A stretch of DNA of 64,000 bases, from contig CM055106.1 of the NCBI GenBank assembly GCA_029204225.1, positions 1,980,738 to 2,044,737 on the forward strand, read 5' to 3'. The position numbers and the translations under genes are program-made. A model generated the notes under the pieces. It did not search any database. It was not told where the DNA came from and saw only the letters and a program-made list of their open reading frames with translations. Below are positions 32,063 to 43,308 of the stretch, one piece after another. The first letter of the stretch is position 1, and every line of letters starts with the position of its first letter. The DNA is from Diphasiastrum complanatum. Taxonomy: Eukaryota; Streptophyta; Lycopodiopsida; Lycopodiales; Lycopodiaceae.

Positions 32063-32884
32063 TGTGAAAATGCAAAAACCATGCTTGGTAGAGGCCAAAA
32101 TCTTGTATATAGGATAAACACACATGTGTGGAGCCTATTCCCACGTGTGAAATTAGTGTACTTGTCATGTACCATAATCATATATGTTGTATATATGATT
32201 GAATTTAAGTTCTAGTGGCTAAAAAGGCCAAAAACTAGTTTTCTAGATATATGACACATGACATCAATCTATTGATTGCATGAGCCAAATACTTTGGATA
32301 GGTGTCACATCCCATGTGTAGAGGACAGCTCACACGTGTGGAAAAAGCTGAAGTATGTGAGTTTTTGCTTCTAGAAGATTTTCATGAAGATCTCCATATA
32401 GTAGGAAATTGGACCAAAAATGCTCAAAATAAAAAATTTGAACCAAGTGTCAAATTTGCATGATGATGACAAAGCATCCTCACACATGTGAGATCTGATG
32501 CATGATCAGTACCTCAAGCTCCAAAAAGTGTATATATAGAGGCATATTTGGCCACAATCAACATGAAACATCAATCTTGATTTTGGAAGCAATTTTGTGT
32601 AATTCTCTCTATTTGTTTACATTTGTTTTGATTGTTTTGAGTTTCTATCATAGTGTACTTTGTTTTCAGGTTGGAGTCCATACTCTAACAGGGTTTCACA
32701 CGTGTGAAACCAACAAGTACATTTACCTTCATTAATAATTGTTCTTGTTAGGTTTTTATGTCTAGAATTGATCTAGATCGATCTTAATCTTATGTAGATT
32801 GATAGAGCAAGTAAATCTAACATCCAATCCCTCTTGAGGATTAGATTAGGATCCATTCTTGGTCCATTTTGTACTTTTTTCACA
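32063..32884 (+). repeat. Family E 3' LTR, 822 bp
   Basis: TGTGAAAATG...TTTTTTCACA, preceded by a polypurine-like TTTTCGAGGAG and followed by TTTTC. CACACGTGTG-type palindromes lie near 32119, 32136, 32324, 32480 and 32694. TATATATAG promoter motif at 32531-32539. Same length as the LTR at 10899-11720 and very similar. Confidence 0.92.
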
Positions 32885-34019
32885 TTTTCTCATTTTTTAC
32901 ACAGTTTGCAGAATTATAAGTGTTTTTACACAATCTGCAGAAATACACGGAGTTTGACAATAGTGTCAGAAATTTTCTCTCACTACAAGACCCGACACTA
33001 TCGCCTTTTTACTACAGTCAATTTTCTTTTAAAGGGACACTGTCAAATATTGCAAGTAAAGATACAGTGTCACGTTTTTTCGCATTTTTCGCCTGTCAAG
33101 AATTGCGAGTAAAAATACAGTGTCACATTTTTTGCATTTTTCAAAGTGCCTCAAATATTAAGGAAAAGACTTTGGCAAAGTGTGGGGCTACCCCAATATT
33201 CAGAAAATGAGATTTTGCGACACTGTTGCATTTCTCACAGAAGTCGCATTTTTCACCTGTGGCAGTTTACGTTCATTTCTACTGAGTGACAGCCACGTTC
33301 ATTTATGCATACAAACTGTTTACGGCCAAATGTCACCACTTATCAACAAGAAACTTCTGAGAAGAACTGGATGAATGCTAGCAGACTCCAGCCAACTGGC
33401 AGTTGTATTTGACAACCTAATGATTTAGTATAAATAGTTGTTCATATTTCAACAAGTTTATAGATCAAGTATTGAATAGTTAGCTTTCTCTCAAGCCTGT
33501 GAGCTTGAACACTCTTGAGCATTCTAGCTCAATTTTTTAGAGTTGATTAGAGATTGCTATTGTGCTTACTGCTTATCAGTAGTTGCGCTTAATTCATGCT
33601 TATATTTTAGCCGCTCAGAGATAGCTTAGAGTACGGGGCTTCGATCCGCAACTTGTTGTACTCATTTACATCTGTTTCGCTTTCATATTGAATCAATACT
33701 ATCTTGTTATTGCGTTCAGATTTGTGTCAGAATGTATGCATTTCTGTAATTCTTCGCGACTGATTATTGTCTGATAATTCAATGCTCAAATGTTTGGCTA
33801 CGTAATTGCTATAGTAGTAATGATTTCAAAGTTAGTTACTATAAATTGAACATGATTTTTATCACTATAATTTTGTTCGAAATTGATAGGCGTAGTCATG
33901 CATAAAGAAAGAGGAAGATAGTTTATTCCGCTGCGCACGATAAGTTTTCTTTCTTGTCATTCGAATTCTTATTTATTCGAATCTTATTCGACCTATCTTT
34001 TATACACCTCTTTCCAACA
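32885..34019 (+). repeat. Family A 5' LTR, 3' portion (1135 bp)
   Basis: Starts at the family E insertion point and ends CCAACA just before the primer site. Contains TATAAATAG near 33430 and diverged minisatellite units near 33035-33250. Confidence 0.87.
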
Positions 34020-34032
34020 TGATATCAGAGCG
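34020..34032 (+). other. Family A primer-binding site (tRNA-iMet)
   Basis: Reads TGATATCAGAGCG immediately after the LTR end CCAACA, one change from the usual TGGTATCAGAGC. Confidence 0.85.
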
Positions 34033-34207
34033 TTGATTCTTCTTCAAGGCCTAATACTATATCAGAACGCAAGCTCTTATACTTGATATCTTTCGCGATA
34101 TCAAATTATTCTTCAGTTCGAATGAATTTGTTTCGGTATCAGGGAATTGATTTCCAATTGTAGCGCAACACGATATCTCTCTTAATGTCATCAAACTAAA
34201 GTTCCAG

Positions 34208-34811
34208 ATGGATTCTCAAAGTAAAGCCAGTCTTATTGCAGACAAGCTGAATGGATCCAATTATCATTTATGAAAATTTAAGATGAAGACCTTGCTAATC
34301 GCCAACGAGTTATGGGGTGTTGTTACATATATCGAAGTGAAACCTGAAGACGACACATAAGAGTCAAAATGGAAATCGAAGGATTGTTAAAGCCTTCGCA
34401 CTTATGATCCCGAATATATCAAATACTCAACTTGGCCACATAGCTGACGCTAAAACTTCAAAAGAAGTTTGGGACATCCTGAGCTCACTATATGATGTGA
34501 GAGACATAACTACTAGGTTACATCTAGGAAGGAAATTCTTCACACTCAAGATGTCAAATGGTGATTCTCTTCAGAATCATATTAACCAGTTTAAGAATCT
34601 TTTGCAACAGATGGCCACTGTTGGATCAGTCATGGACGATCAAGACGCAATCAAGACATTGCTTTCAAGCCTGCCCTCTACATATGAGAACTGGGTGATG
34701 ATCATCACGACACACTCAGATTTAACTCTTATCACTATGTTGTTGCAAAAAGATAATCGAAGAAGTCAAGACACTTCGATGGCTGCAGGGTCATGCTCGA
34801 AGAGTTACTGA
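34208..34811 (+). pseudogene. Family A gag (UBN2 type), N-terminal two thirds, broken
   Basis: The ATG at 34208 begins MDSQSKASLIADKLNGSNYH, followed by a TGA in place of the expected tryptophan, another stop and a frame change near 34400. It then reads TSKEVWDILSSLYDVRD, LHLGRKFFTLKM, QFKNLLQQM and LLSSLPSTYENWVM. Gag forms the virus-like particle. The zinc-knuckle part is missing because the sequence changes at about 34800. Confidence 0.87.
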
Positions 34812-35111
34812 CGCCACTCTGGTTGTGGGTGTTTTCTGCTCGTAGCTGGGTGTTGTTGGTTGCCAAATGCAGTACCCGACTGTCCAATGAGGCTCTGGCT
34901 GCTACCGCATCCTGGATGAATGTCCCCAAGGCTTGGTAGGCCGTCATTAGGTCCGTTGGAGCAGTTGGTACATTGACGTTTGCAGGGGCTTGTGTGGTAG
35001 TGGCCCCAACGACCTGTACAGTGTCGTCATCGTCGTCTTCTATGAGTTTATCTGATGATCTCTTGTCATCTGGTGCAGTAGGATCTGTCCGATCTAGCGA
35101 TGGAATAAAAT
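34800..35111 (-). pseudogene. Acidic open fragment of unknown element
   Basis: One minus-strand frame runs about 100 codons: SLDRTDPTAPDDKRSSDKLI, a run EDDDDDTVQ, then APTDLMTAYQALGTFIQDAV and LATNNTQLRAENT. The C-terminal part could form a coiled coil. It resembles a retroelement gag linker only in general composition. No family recognised. Confidence 0.35.
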
Positions 35112-36074
35112 AGTTTACACAAATGCGTCATCAAGCAATGGTCTACATTTAGGTTTAGGTTGGATTCAGAACTAGACCCTAGTTTAGGTCTAAATTTTCT
35201 TTCACATTTAAGTTTATACCCTTTAATTTTGATTTTTTATAAGACTTATGTTGCTACCATATTTAGGGGTTTCATTTGTGGTCAACCTTCTAAAAGGGCT
35301 GTCGTTTTCTCATAATGACCCTTCGTCCCAGAGATAACTCAGTTATGTCATAGAAGATGGACCAATTTGAAGTTAAATCTAGATGTGCAACCAAATTTGG
35401 TCAAGACTTTGGTGATTCATTAAGTATGTTTTTGGATCTGATTTTCTCACACAAACACTCCTGTTGTGAGTCTCGTCTCTTGAATAATGACCTGCCTTTC
35501 TAGTTGTTGTGAATCTAATTGACACAAACCAATTATTAGACAACCTCTAATAAAGCAGTTTTTGATGTCCACCAAAGTAATAAGCAATACAATTATCAAA
35601 TGCAGCACATTGATAATCAATTATAATGTACTGCTTCTAATAACTTGGGATAGCAACTAGAGATGTCTTTATGGGTGAGAAAAAAAACAAATCGTCAAAG
35701 ATTGGATCTATAGATGGGCATGTTATTTTTATTTTCATTATGTCCCCAAGGGAAAGATTACTCATCGATAGTATAGTTACAATTTGATTCTAGTTGTTCG
35801 ACAAATGGAACCATGAAGTTGCCCCACAAAGATAAATGTAAATAAATATTGAGGTTTCTTATAGCCTCATTTTTTGTATGTTATGTGATTAAATAAGTTA
35901 GACACTACATATTGGTGCACTTGTAATTGTGCAAAAGTGTCGATAATTGTAAATACACCAAGAGCATCACCACGTTTAAGCAGTTTGCTTGATAACAAAT
36001 GTGCTTCGAAGAACAGTTTGGAAACTACGTGGGATGACTCAAATAAAAAATATAAACCTTTCACATGGAAGTTT
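35112..36074. other. No gene recognised
   Basis: AT-rich, no domain-bearing frames. Near 35400-35455 a CATTAAGTATGTTTTTGG phrase resembles the end of the family F2 LTR, so a short F LTR remnant is possible. Confidence 0.4.
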
Positions 36075-36647
36075 ACAGGGAGCAAACTTGAGGGCTACAT
36101 TTCTCATGGCAAGCCTAATCATGTTTGTTTTCTCCAAAAAGTTTATATGGGCTTAAGCAAGCACCAAGTAGTTGGTATGCTAAGCTTAACACTTTTCTAC
36201 TTTCCCAAATTTCATTATGAGTGAACATGATCATTCACTTTATTATAGATTTGCTGGAAATTATGTTACTATTCTTCTAATCTATGTGGATGATATCATT
36301 TTGAGTGGAGGCAACAAGCAAGATGTAGATGACATCAAAAAGGAATTTGCAACATGATCTTGGTCATTTGCTCTACATCTTAGTAAAAGAGCTAATTAGG
36401 ACATCTTAAACTACCTTTATTTGTCAAGAGAAGTATGCTAATTCTATTCTTAGTAGATTTCATATGGAAAATGCAAAATCTATTGATACACCTATGAAAT
36501 CAAATGTAAAGCTCACTATAAGAGGTAATGAAAGATCCTTCGAGGACATTACTCTCTATACGAAGCTAGTTGGTTCACTCATATATCTAACCATCACAAG
36601 ACCTGATCTAAGCTATTGTGTTGGTAGATTAAGTCAATTCATGCATG

Positions 36648-37346
36648 GGTTTTGACATTCTACGAGTAAATTTTTTTGCGAGTTTCTTATACCCATGATC
36701 CAACAAAATGGTAGCACATGGTGCCACTACATGATTTTTGAAGAATAAGAATTGTGGTTTGATGCATACTTAAAACCTTGACTATCCATCACAAAATACT
36801 TTGTTACTCTATAAATATAGGTTTACTTTTATTCAAAAAAAAGTTCTATTAAAGTTGTCAAAGCTAGCATGCCGACGTGCTAGCTTGCAAATTTTTTATT
36901 TCAAAAAAATGAAATTTTATTGACAAACTTTTTGAAAAAATAAAATATCTTTTTGGAGCAAATTTGACTAGCATACCGATGTGCTAGCCGAGTAAATTAT
37001 AGAATAGAAAAGCTATTTTGACACATGAGAATCAAATTTTGAGTAAAAGCATTATTTTGAATTTTTTTTTCAACCTCCGAACATAGCCGACATGCTAAGG
37101 AAAACAACTAAAAAGAAAAAAAATGCAACCTTTAAAGATAGCACGCCGGCATGCTATATGAAATGAAAAAAAAAATTAATTTGAATTTTTTTACTTTGCG
37201 ACAATTTCAACTATGTACCAAACCACATTCTAATAATAAACATTGTAAAAAAAAGGTAGCACACCATGTGGTATCTTTTTGTTGAATCATGGCAAGAAAG
37301 AAACTCGCAAAACTTGCAAAAAATTTACTCGCAAAATGCCAAGGCT
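36648..37346. mobile_element. Mutator-like MITE, about 700 bp
   Basis: Ends are long imperfect inverted repeats: the left end has CATTCTACGAGTAAATTT and TTTGCGAGTTTCTTA, and the right end has their complements (AAGAAACTCGC, AAATTTACTCGCAAAATG); arms are about 80 bp. TTCATGCATG flanks both sides (36638-36647 and 37347-37356), a 9-10-bp duplication typical of Mutator-like elements. Removing the insert and one copy rejoins the copia reading QFM-HDPS in frame. No transposase is encoded. Confidence 0.82.
36866..37160. repeat. Four diverged palindromes around GCTAGCATGCCGACGTGCTAGC-like cores inside the MITE
   Basis: Near-palindromic phrases occur at about 36866-36890, 36969-36991, 37080-37097 and 37137-37160 (for example CTAGCATACCGATGTGCTAG and ATAGCACGCCGGCATGCTAT). 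The termini carry shorter relatives with ACATGGTG and CACCATGT. Confidence 0.6.
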
Positions 37347-37544
37347 TTCATGCATGATCCTAGTGTGGAGCATTGGAAGCTAGACAAGAGAGTATTGAGG
37401 TACATCTTGGGTTCTAGAGATTTTGGCATTGTTTACAGGGGATCATCTCCTAGCTCGTTTGGATTTTCAGATTCGAACTATGGATATGATAGAAAGATCT
37501 AATGGATAGGATAGAGAGATCACATGCAATTTTTATAGGTGATG

Positions 37545-38327
37545 TGTTGGAAAGAGGTGATAAGATGAAAGAGAAAAATAATTCGACAAATCAGAGTAGG
37601 TAAACGATTTATCGAGCATAGCGGAAGAAACCTTCTTTCCTGTGCATGACTACATCTATCAATATTGAACAAAAGTAGTGCTAGAAATCACGTTCAATTT
37701 TCAAAAACTAACTTTGAAATCGCTAGCAACTTAGTGATTACGTAGCCAAACATAAAACATTGAGTTATTAGACAAATAATAAGAGATTATCAGTTACAAA
37801 AGAATTACATAGAAGCATTCATACTGACATGATACTTGTTACTTGTAAAATGTAGAAGTATGAGCAACTATTTATACGAAGCAAATGCGGCAACGTCCAA
37901 TAGTAGTCCAATAGTAGGACAACTAACATAATGGCCAGTGGACCATAGTGAGCTGGCATCTATCCAGTTGGTAGTTCCTGAAAATTTACTTGCTATAAGA
38001 TTAGGGCAAGTATGATAGCTTCAAGACGAGTGGAACGTCAATCAATTGACATGGCCGAAGTCTCCGAAGTGGTCGAAGTGGTTGAAGTCATTGAAGTGGC
38101 CGAAGTGACTAAAGTTACCAAAGTGGTGAAGTCTCCGAAGTCACCGAAGTGCCCGAAGTTTTCAAAGTTTTGTCGATGATGTCAATAAATGTCGGAGCCA
38201 CCTGTGAGCCATTTCTGAGTAGTTTTGCAAACTGTGTAGAAACACGAAGAATTTTGCAGGTCTGGATAAATGAAGTTGGATGAAGATTAAAAGTCGACTA
38301 GTCGATTAGTAGGAGAATAATCCAACA
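37545..38327 (-). repeat. Family A 3' LTR, 783 bp
   Basis: Plus-view borders TGTTGGAA...TCCAACA. The next bases CTCCCCCTTAAT are a polypurine tract on the minus strand. TATAAATAG (minus) near 37868-37876. Shorter than the LTR at 6158-7316 because the 51-bp minisatellite array is absent. Confidence 0.9.
38052..38169. repeat. 9-bp minisatellite (CCGAAGTGG)n in a family A LTR
   Basis: About 13 imperfect units of the type CCGAAGTGG, GTTGAAGTC and ACCGAAGTG run head to tail. This array is not in the other family A LTRs in the window. Confidence 0.85.
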
Positions 38328-38399
38328 CTCCCCCTTAATCTGAATCCATGACTTCCTTGACCTTTAAAATTAGTTCTGCACAAAACTTTCTGTGTGCAT

Positions 38400-38930
38400 C
38401 CAAGCTTAATGCTTTGGTAAAAATATATGTTGTCATATCTTGCGTTTCGACTGTACTACAAGTTAATCTCTTTGTTGAGAAATTTGCTACTGACGTAGTG
38501 ATACTTGATTTCAATGTGCTTACTCCTGGAATTTAACATAGGGTTGGCCGATAAAACAATGGCACTTTGATTATCACAAAATAAATCGTCGAAGCATATT
38601 GATTCAGACCGATAACTGAACCAAATCGCTTCCTTTGTAGCTTGTGAGGCTGCGATATACTCTAATTCAGTGGAAGATAGAGCTATCGATGATTGCTTGC
38701 GACTATTCCATGAAATAGGACCATTGTTGAGAAAGAATGTAAATCCAGAAGTGGATTTACGAATGTCTACATCTCCTGCCCAACTTGCATCTGTGTAACC
38801 ACTGAGTAAATTGAGTTTGTCGTTGTCGATTGCCCATAACAAATGCAAAAGTCCATAGTAGCTCAAAGATATCTCATAACTCTGATAAGAGCATCCCAAT
38901 GTGTTATACCAGGGTTAGTCATAAACTAGC
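38400..38930 (-). pseudogene. Family A3 RNase H
   Basis: Minus-strand frame with GYTDASWAGDVDIRKSTSG, FFLNNGPISWNSRKQ, SSIALSSTELEYIAAS, FCDNQSAIVLSANP and SRSKHIEIKYHYV. D and E residues of the active site are visible (GYTDASWAGD, STELEY, CDN). The ends are broken by frameshifts. Confidence 0.87.
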
Positions 38931-39540
38931 TTAGGGAGTTGACTGCAAAGGCTATGTCTGGTCTGGTACAGATCATGGCGTACATAAGAGATCCTACTAT
39001 CAAATGATAAGGATACTCAAGCATTTGCTCTTTCTCTTCGATTGTTCGAAGACATTGGTCCTTCGACAATTTGAGACCTGGTTCCATTGGTGAGAGAGCT
39101 AACTTGCAATTAACCAGATTATATCTGACTAACATATTGTAGATGTACCTCTGTTGAGTAATGTAAATCAACTTTCAATTTCTATCTCTTTGGATTTTAA
39201 TACCAAGGCAAAAATGAGCTTTTCCTAGATCGGTCATGTCGAAATCAGAAGATAGCATTGTCTTAGATTCTTTTATCATATTGATATTGTTGTTGAAAAG
39301 TAGTGTGTTGTCCACATACAAAGTGATAATGATAAAAGATTGATGCACCGTCTCGAAGTAAACATTGAAATTTGAAGAGCTTGGTGTGTAGCCATGATCA
39401 ATAAGGAAAGTATTGATCCTTTGAAACCACGCTCAAGCAAATTGCTTCAAGCCATAAAGTGCTTTATGGATTTTACACACATGATTGTGTTTACCTTTGA
39501 TATTGTAACCTTCAACACCATGTAAATGTCCTCTTCGACA
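38926..39540 (-). pseudogene. Family A3 reverse transcriptase, C-terminal two thirds
   Basis: From 39540 leftward the minus strand reads EEDIYMV, GKHNHVCKIHKALYGLKQ, INTFLIDHGYTPSSSN, ITLYVDNTLLFN (the YVDD motif carries N for the last D), then YITQQRYIYNMLVRYNLVN, SLMYAMICTRPDIAFAVNSL. Frames shift several times. The N-terminal part is lost at the family B junction. Confidence 0.85.
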
Positions 39541-39788
39541 GTCATCGGCTCCTAAACAAGGTAGGTGAAGAAACATAACGTTTCTATTACCAAAGCTTTG
39601 CTAGCTTTCAGCTCTCAGTTTGATGAAAAGACACGAAGCGAAAATGTTCGCGAACATCCTGACGATAAGACACGAACGCAAAATGTTTGTGAAAGAAAAA
39701 TGTTCGTGATGCAACAGGAGAAAGTAACATGACGCGAATGTCAAACGACTCAAAGCGACACAAAAATATTCGCGACACTTTTCGATCT

Positions 39789-40207
39789 TCACGCTCCAAA
39801 GGATCAGGAAGATCATGCAAGTACCATGAAGTACAAAAACCTTGATCTGATATGATGACATCAGCAGAAGAGCGTTAGGACGTGCCTAACCCACCACTCT
39901 TGTAATCCATGATTAGTTATAGATTGTTTAGTCTATCTAATCAGATATGCTACTCTGAATGTATGCAATTATTAGATGTATAAAATATATATAGTAGCAG
40001 CTAGAAAATATACAAAATAGAAGTCCATCTGTGAGCGAGACAATTTTGTAAGCAAGATCTACAGAGATCCAAGAAGTCCGCTAGTAAGTGAAATGCTACT
40101 CGTGAGAAAACACTATTTTCTATCATGCCAATGCGCTGTGTGGGTCTGTCATACAGCGCTCAAAATCAAGAGGATCAATAGATGATACTGTAGCTATTAC
40201 TCACATA
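39789..40207 (+). repeat. Family B LTR-like direct repeat, left copy
   Basis: About 93% identical by eye with 43309-43728. Contains GATGTATAAAATATA, a possible TATA box, near 39975. Ends next to a small palindrome CACATATT/AATATGTG. Confidence 0.85.
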
Positions 40208-40209
40208 TT

Positions 40210-40838
40210 TTGTAATATGTGCGTAAATGGAAGAACAAAGGAATGTCGAAACAATAGAGTGGAGACAAGAAGACATGTGTGAGATGCAAACGCAAAGGAC
40301 ATACTGTCAATTCGTGTTGGCTTAACCCAAAAATTGAGTGTATCCACTGTCATAAGAAAGGTCATGCAGCCATGGACTGCCGTCAGAACCCAAGAAACAA
40401 ACAAGATCAAAGCAAACAGGAGAACAATAATAGTTCATCCTATGTCGAGGAGCCAGAGAGCTCAAAGATGGGCGAAGAAAGATCAAATCATGGAAATTCG
40501 ACCGCCTACATCTGTGTAGACATGTGTGCAGTATCAACACCTGACACACAAGAGGTAATTCTTGATTCGTGAGCTACCTCACACTTCGTTACATCAAGAC
40601 GGATCATGTCTGATTTTCAAAGTGTAGATCCATCAAGATTTATCGTTCTTGGAGATGGATCAAAGCATCAAGTGAATGGTATTGGTTCACTATGGCTCAA
40701 CACTAATGGCAGAGACATACGACTCGAAGATGTTCTGTTCGTGCCTACAATGCAGCAGGACTTGCTATCAGTGGCAAGAATAGCTGATGCAAGGATGCGT
40801 GTAACGTTCTCAGATGAAGCATGCTCTTTTTGTCAAAC
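40210..40838 (+). pseudogene. Family B gag zinc knuckles and protease
   Basis: Two CCHC knuckles (CVRCKRKGHTVNSC and CIHCHKKGHAAMDC) bind RNA. Protease follows, but the active-site glycine codon of ILDSGATSHFV is TGA at about 40570, then reading continues: FIVLGDGSKHQVNGIGSL, LEDVLFVPTMQQDLLSV. The frame leaves protease at about 40838, exactly at the inversion junction. Confidence 0.88.
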
Positions 40839-41720
40839 TGAGAGCTGAAAGCTAGCAAAGTTTCGGTAATAGAAACGTTTTGCTCTCTCTCAAAGTGTGG
40901 TAGCTTGATGACTCCTAGACTACTCCTTTGTTTCTCGAACAGACCTTTGTCTAAGGCCTTTGTGAAAATGTCAGCCACCATCTCCTTTGTTCCAATGAAA
41001 ATAGTCTGCAACATCTTCTTCTCGATCAGATCCCTTATCAAATGATACTTGATTGTGATGTGTTTCGTCCTTGAGTGAAACATAGGATCCTTTGTCAGAT
41101 GTATTACAGATGTATTGTCCATCTACAAAATCAGAGGCTCATTCCTTGTTTCGTCCAGTTCGTCAAGGAACTGTTTGAGCCAAATGATTTCATTATCCAT
41201 CTTTGCTGCTGCAACGTACTCTGCCTCGCAGGATGACTGAGCCACAATGGTCTACTTCTTGTTGACCCAGAGAATTGCTGCTCTTGATGCAATGGTGCAT
41301 CCTCTTGAGACACTTTTGCAGTCGTCCTTGAGAGATGTCCAGCTAGCATCACTGTAGGAAAGCATCTGGAATCCTGCATCACGAGAATAACACAAACCAA
41401 AATTCTTCGTTAATTGAAGGTATTGCAAAATTTGTTTCGCAATCTTCCAATGAGTTGAGCCCGGGTTCGTACAGAATTGGCTCATCCTGAACACGACATA
41501 AGCAATGTTAGGACGTGATTATCTGCAAGGTACATCAGCAATCCGATCAACTTCTTGTATGGTGTAAGCTGCATCAATTCTCTTTCTTCTTTAGTCTTCG
41601 AATAGTCTTCATTCGTCAGGACTGTTCCTGCAAGCATTGGAGTATTTGCTCCTTTGCAACTCAACATCCCAAAATCTTCTAAGATCTTTTGGGTATATAT
41701 GGACTGATGAAGGTGCAATC
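40839..41720 (-). pseudogene. Family B RNase H and RT C-terminus (inverted segment)
   Basis: Minus-strand readings: LTPYKKLIGLLMYLAD, HWKIAKQILQYLQLTKNFGL, YSDASWTSLKDDCKSVS, AQSSCEAEYVAAAKMDNEII, MDNTSVIHLTKDPMFHSRTK, EMVADIFTKALDKGLF. It ends with ITETLLAFSSQFDKK at the inversion junction. Several frame breaks. Confidence 0.85.
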
Positions 41721-41965
41721 TACCTCCCTTATAGTCTCTGTCAATCTGTAAGCCAAGATAACATCTGGCGTTTCCCAGGTCCGCAATCTCGAAATGTCAT
41801 ACTTCACCTTAGAAATAAGCTCTTAACTTTTGCAGAGTATCAAAGTGTCGTCCACATATACAGCTACAATGATGATCTTCCCAACTGTAATTCTTACATA
41901 AATACTGAAAGCAGCCATTAGTGGCTTGAATCCTCATTCATGGCTTGGATCCATTTGTCCTTCTC
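41721..41965 (-). pseudogene. Family B reverse transcriptase remnant with YVDD
   Basis: The minus strand has DKWIQAMNEDSSH (RT start) and, after a deletion of perhaps 120 residues, IIIVAVYVDDTLILCK, in which the catalytic YVDD is intact (near 41850). A TAG and frameshift follow. Confidence 0.82.
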
Positions 41966-42070
41966 GGGACATTCAATTGCTTCCTCAAATGTTTGTGGTT
42001 CTCCACTGAATCCACAAAACTCTTCTGACGTGGAAGCTAAGCTGCCTGACACAAATCTTGCTGGCGCTCT

Positions 42071-43308
42071 TCATTCTCTTGTCAATCTTCTAGGAGATCC
42101 TTCTAGAACTGCAATGCTCTTGTCTTTATCTGCTCTTCTAGGTCCGAAACCATTTCGGTTTACATATATTGTAGCAATAGGATGGCTTGAGAATATTTCT
42201 TCGTCTGATTTGTCACTCGAATAAGGTCCGACTCGAACATCTTCATTTGAGTGTTTGTCCTCTGCTCCCTCTGTCACAGTTGGTAGATCATAGTACTGTC
42301 TTCCAAGGACTTCATAACTGACATGATCATCATTGGCCATTGTTATGCTCTCATCAAATTTGACATCTCTGATTGTCTTCACTGTGTTTGTCTCTGGCAT
42401 ATAGACTCTGTAATATGACGAATGATTGTTATATCCTACAAGATATTCTTGTTCTGTTTTCTCATCAAGCTTCTTTTGAAGCTTATCAGGAACATGTGCA
42501 TAAGCTGCACAGCCAAAGATTCGGATGTGAGTCAGATTGGGTTTTCTACCCCACCATAATTCGTGTGGTGTTGTGTGAGAAACACTAGATTTTCCTATCT
42601 TGTTCTGAATGTAAGCGGCTGTAGCTACTGCTTCAGCCCGCAGCACTCTTGGAGCCTTCGAATAGGCCATCATGCACCTCGCGGCTTCCTTCAGAGTCTT
42701 GTTCTTTCTTTCTGCGACACTGTTGTGCTGCGATGTGTAAGATGCAGTTCTTTTGTGAATGATTCCACGATCATTTCAGAAATCAGTGAATTGGTTTGAG
42801 ATGTATTCTGTATTCTCCACCTTGATCTATTTGTATCTTTCTGTCCAATTCACATACTCTATAAACTTATCAAATGCTTCTGATTTATTGTGAATAAAGT
42901 AGACTCTGGCAAACTGACTATGATTATCAATAAAGATTATATAATATTTTGAACCTCCTATTGAGATCACGTTGAAAGGTCCATAGATGTCTAAATGTAT
43001 AAGCTCCAGAATCTTTGTAGTTCTGTAGGAGTCTTTGACAAAAGGAGTACGTGACATCTTACTCTTCAAACATGCATCACAAGTCATCTAACTAGTTGCA
43101 TTTAAGATGCTCACCCCTGTGATTGCCATGATGGCTTGCTTGATATAGTGCCATTGAATTCATATGGCATAGTCTCCTATGCCATAGAGTATCTGACGAA
43201 TCATCATGAGTATGATGCACTTGATCTGCAGGTTGGTGTACCTTCAAGTGATACAGGGTGTCTTTTCTTCTACCTTGAGTGATTAGTGTACTGGTACTTG
43301 CATCAACA
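42071..43308 (-). pseudogene. Family B GAG-pre-integrase and integrase (inverted segment)
   Basis: The minus strand reads LWHRRLCHMNSMALYQ, CDACLKSKMSRTPF (HHCC zinc site), LELIHLDIYGP, YYIIFIDNHSQFARV, then a damaged core near 42750-42850 and the C-terminal part AEAVATAAYIQNKIGKSS, FGCAAYAHVPDKLQKKLDEK. Stops and frameshifts are present. The right end joins the LTR-like repeat at 43309 in the wrong orientation. Confidence 0.85.

Larger units (their letters stand above)
31783..32884 (+). mobile_element. Family E copia element, 3' end (RNase H tail and 3' LTR)
   Basis: Starts in mid-RNase H and ends with an 822-bp LTR followed by TTTTC and family A LTR sequence. It appears to be the missing 3' end of the E element at 7776-11720, now in opposite orientation. 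Confidence 0.85.
32885..34811 (+). mobile_element. Family A copia element, 5' end (rest of LTR, primer site, gag)
   Basis: Family A LTR without its first ~80 bp, then primer site and gag, cut at about 34811 by unrelated sequence. The missing LTR start is very probably 11721-11801. Confidence 0.85.
36075..37502 (+). pseudogene. Family H copia RT/RNase H fragment, split by a MITE
   Basis: Plus-strand readings in shifting frames give GKPNHVC and a degraded YGLKQ (YMGLSKHQVV), then YVDDIILS-like sequence near 36285, LSRFHMENAKSIDTPMKSN, and LVGSLIYLTITRPDLSYCVG up to LSQFMH at 36647. After the inserted element, HDPSVEHWKLDKRVLRYI and GSRDFGIVYRG resume at 37347, ending near DRK (RNase H start). 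Several stops and frameshifts. Truncated at 37502-37544 before a family A LTR. Confidence 0.85.
39577..40880. repeat. Inverted repeat arms of about 54 bp inside family B
   Basis: 39577-39630 and 40826-40880 are reverse complements apart from a few changes; the shared core includes GCTAGCTTTCAGCTCTCAG. The arms mark the end of RNase H/3' tail sequence in the two orientations. Confidence 0.85.
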
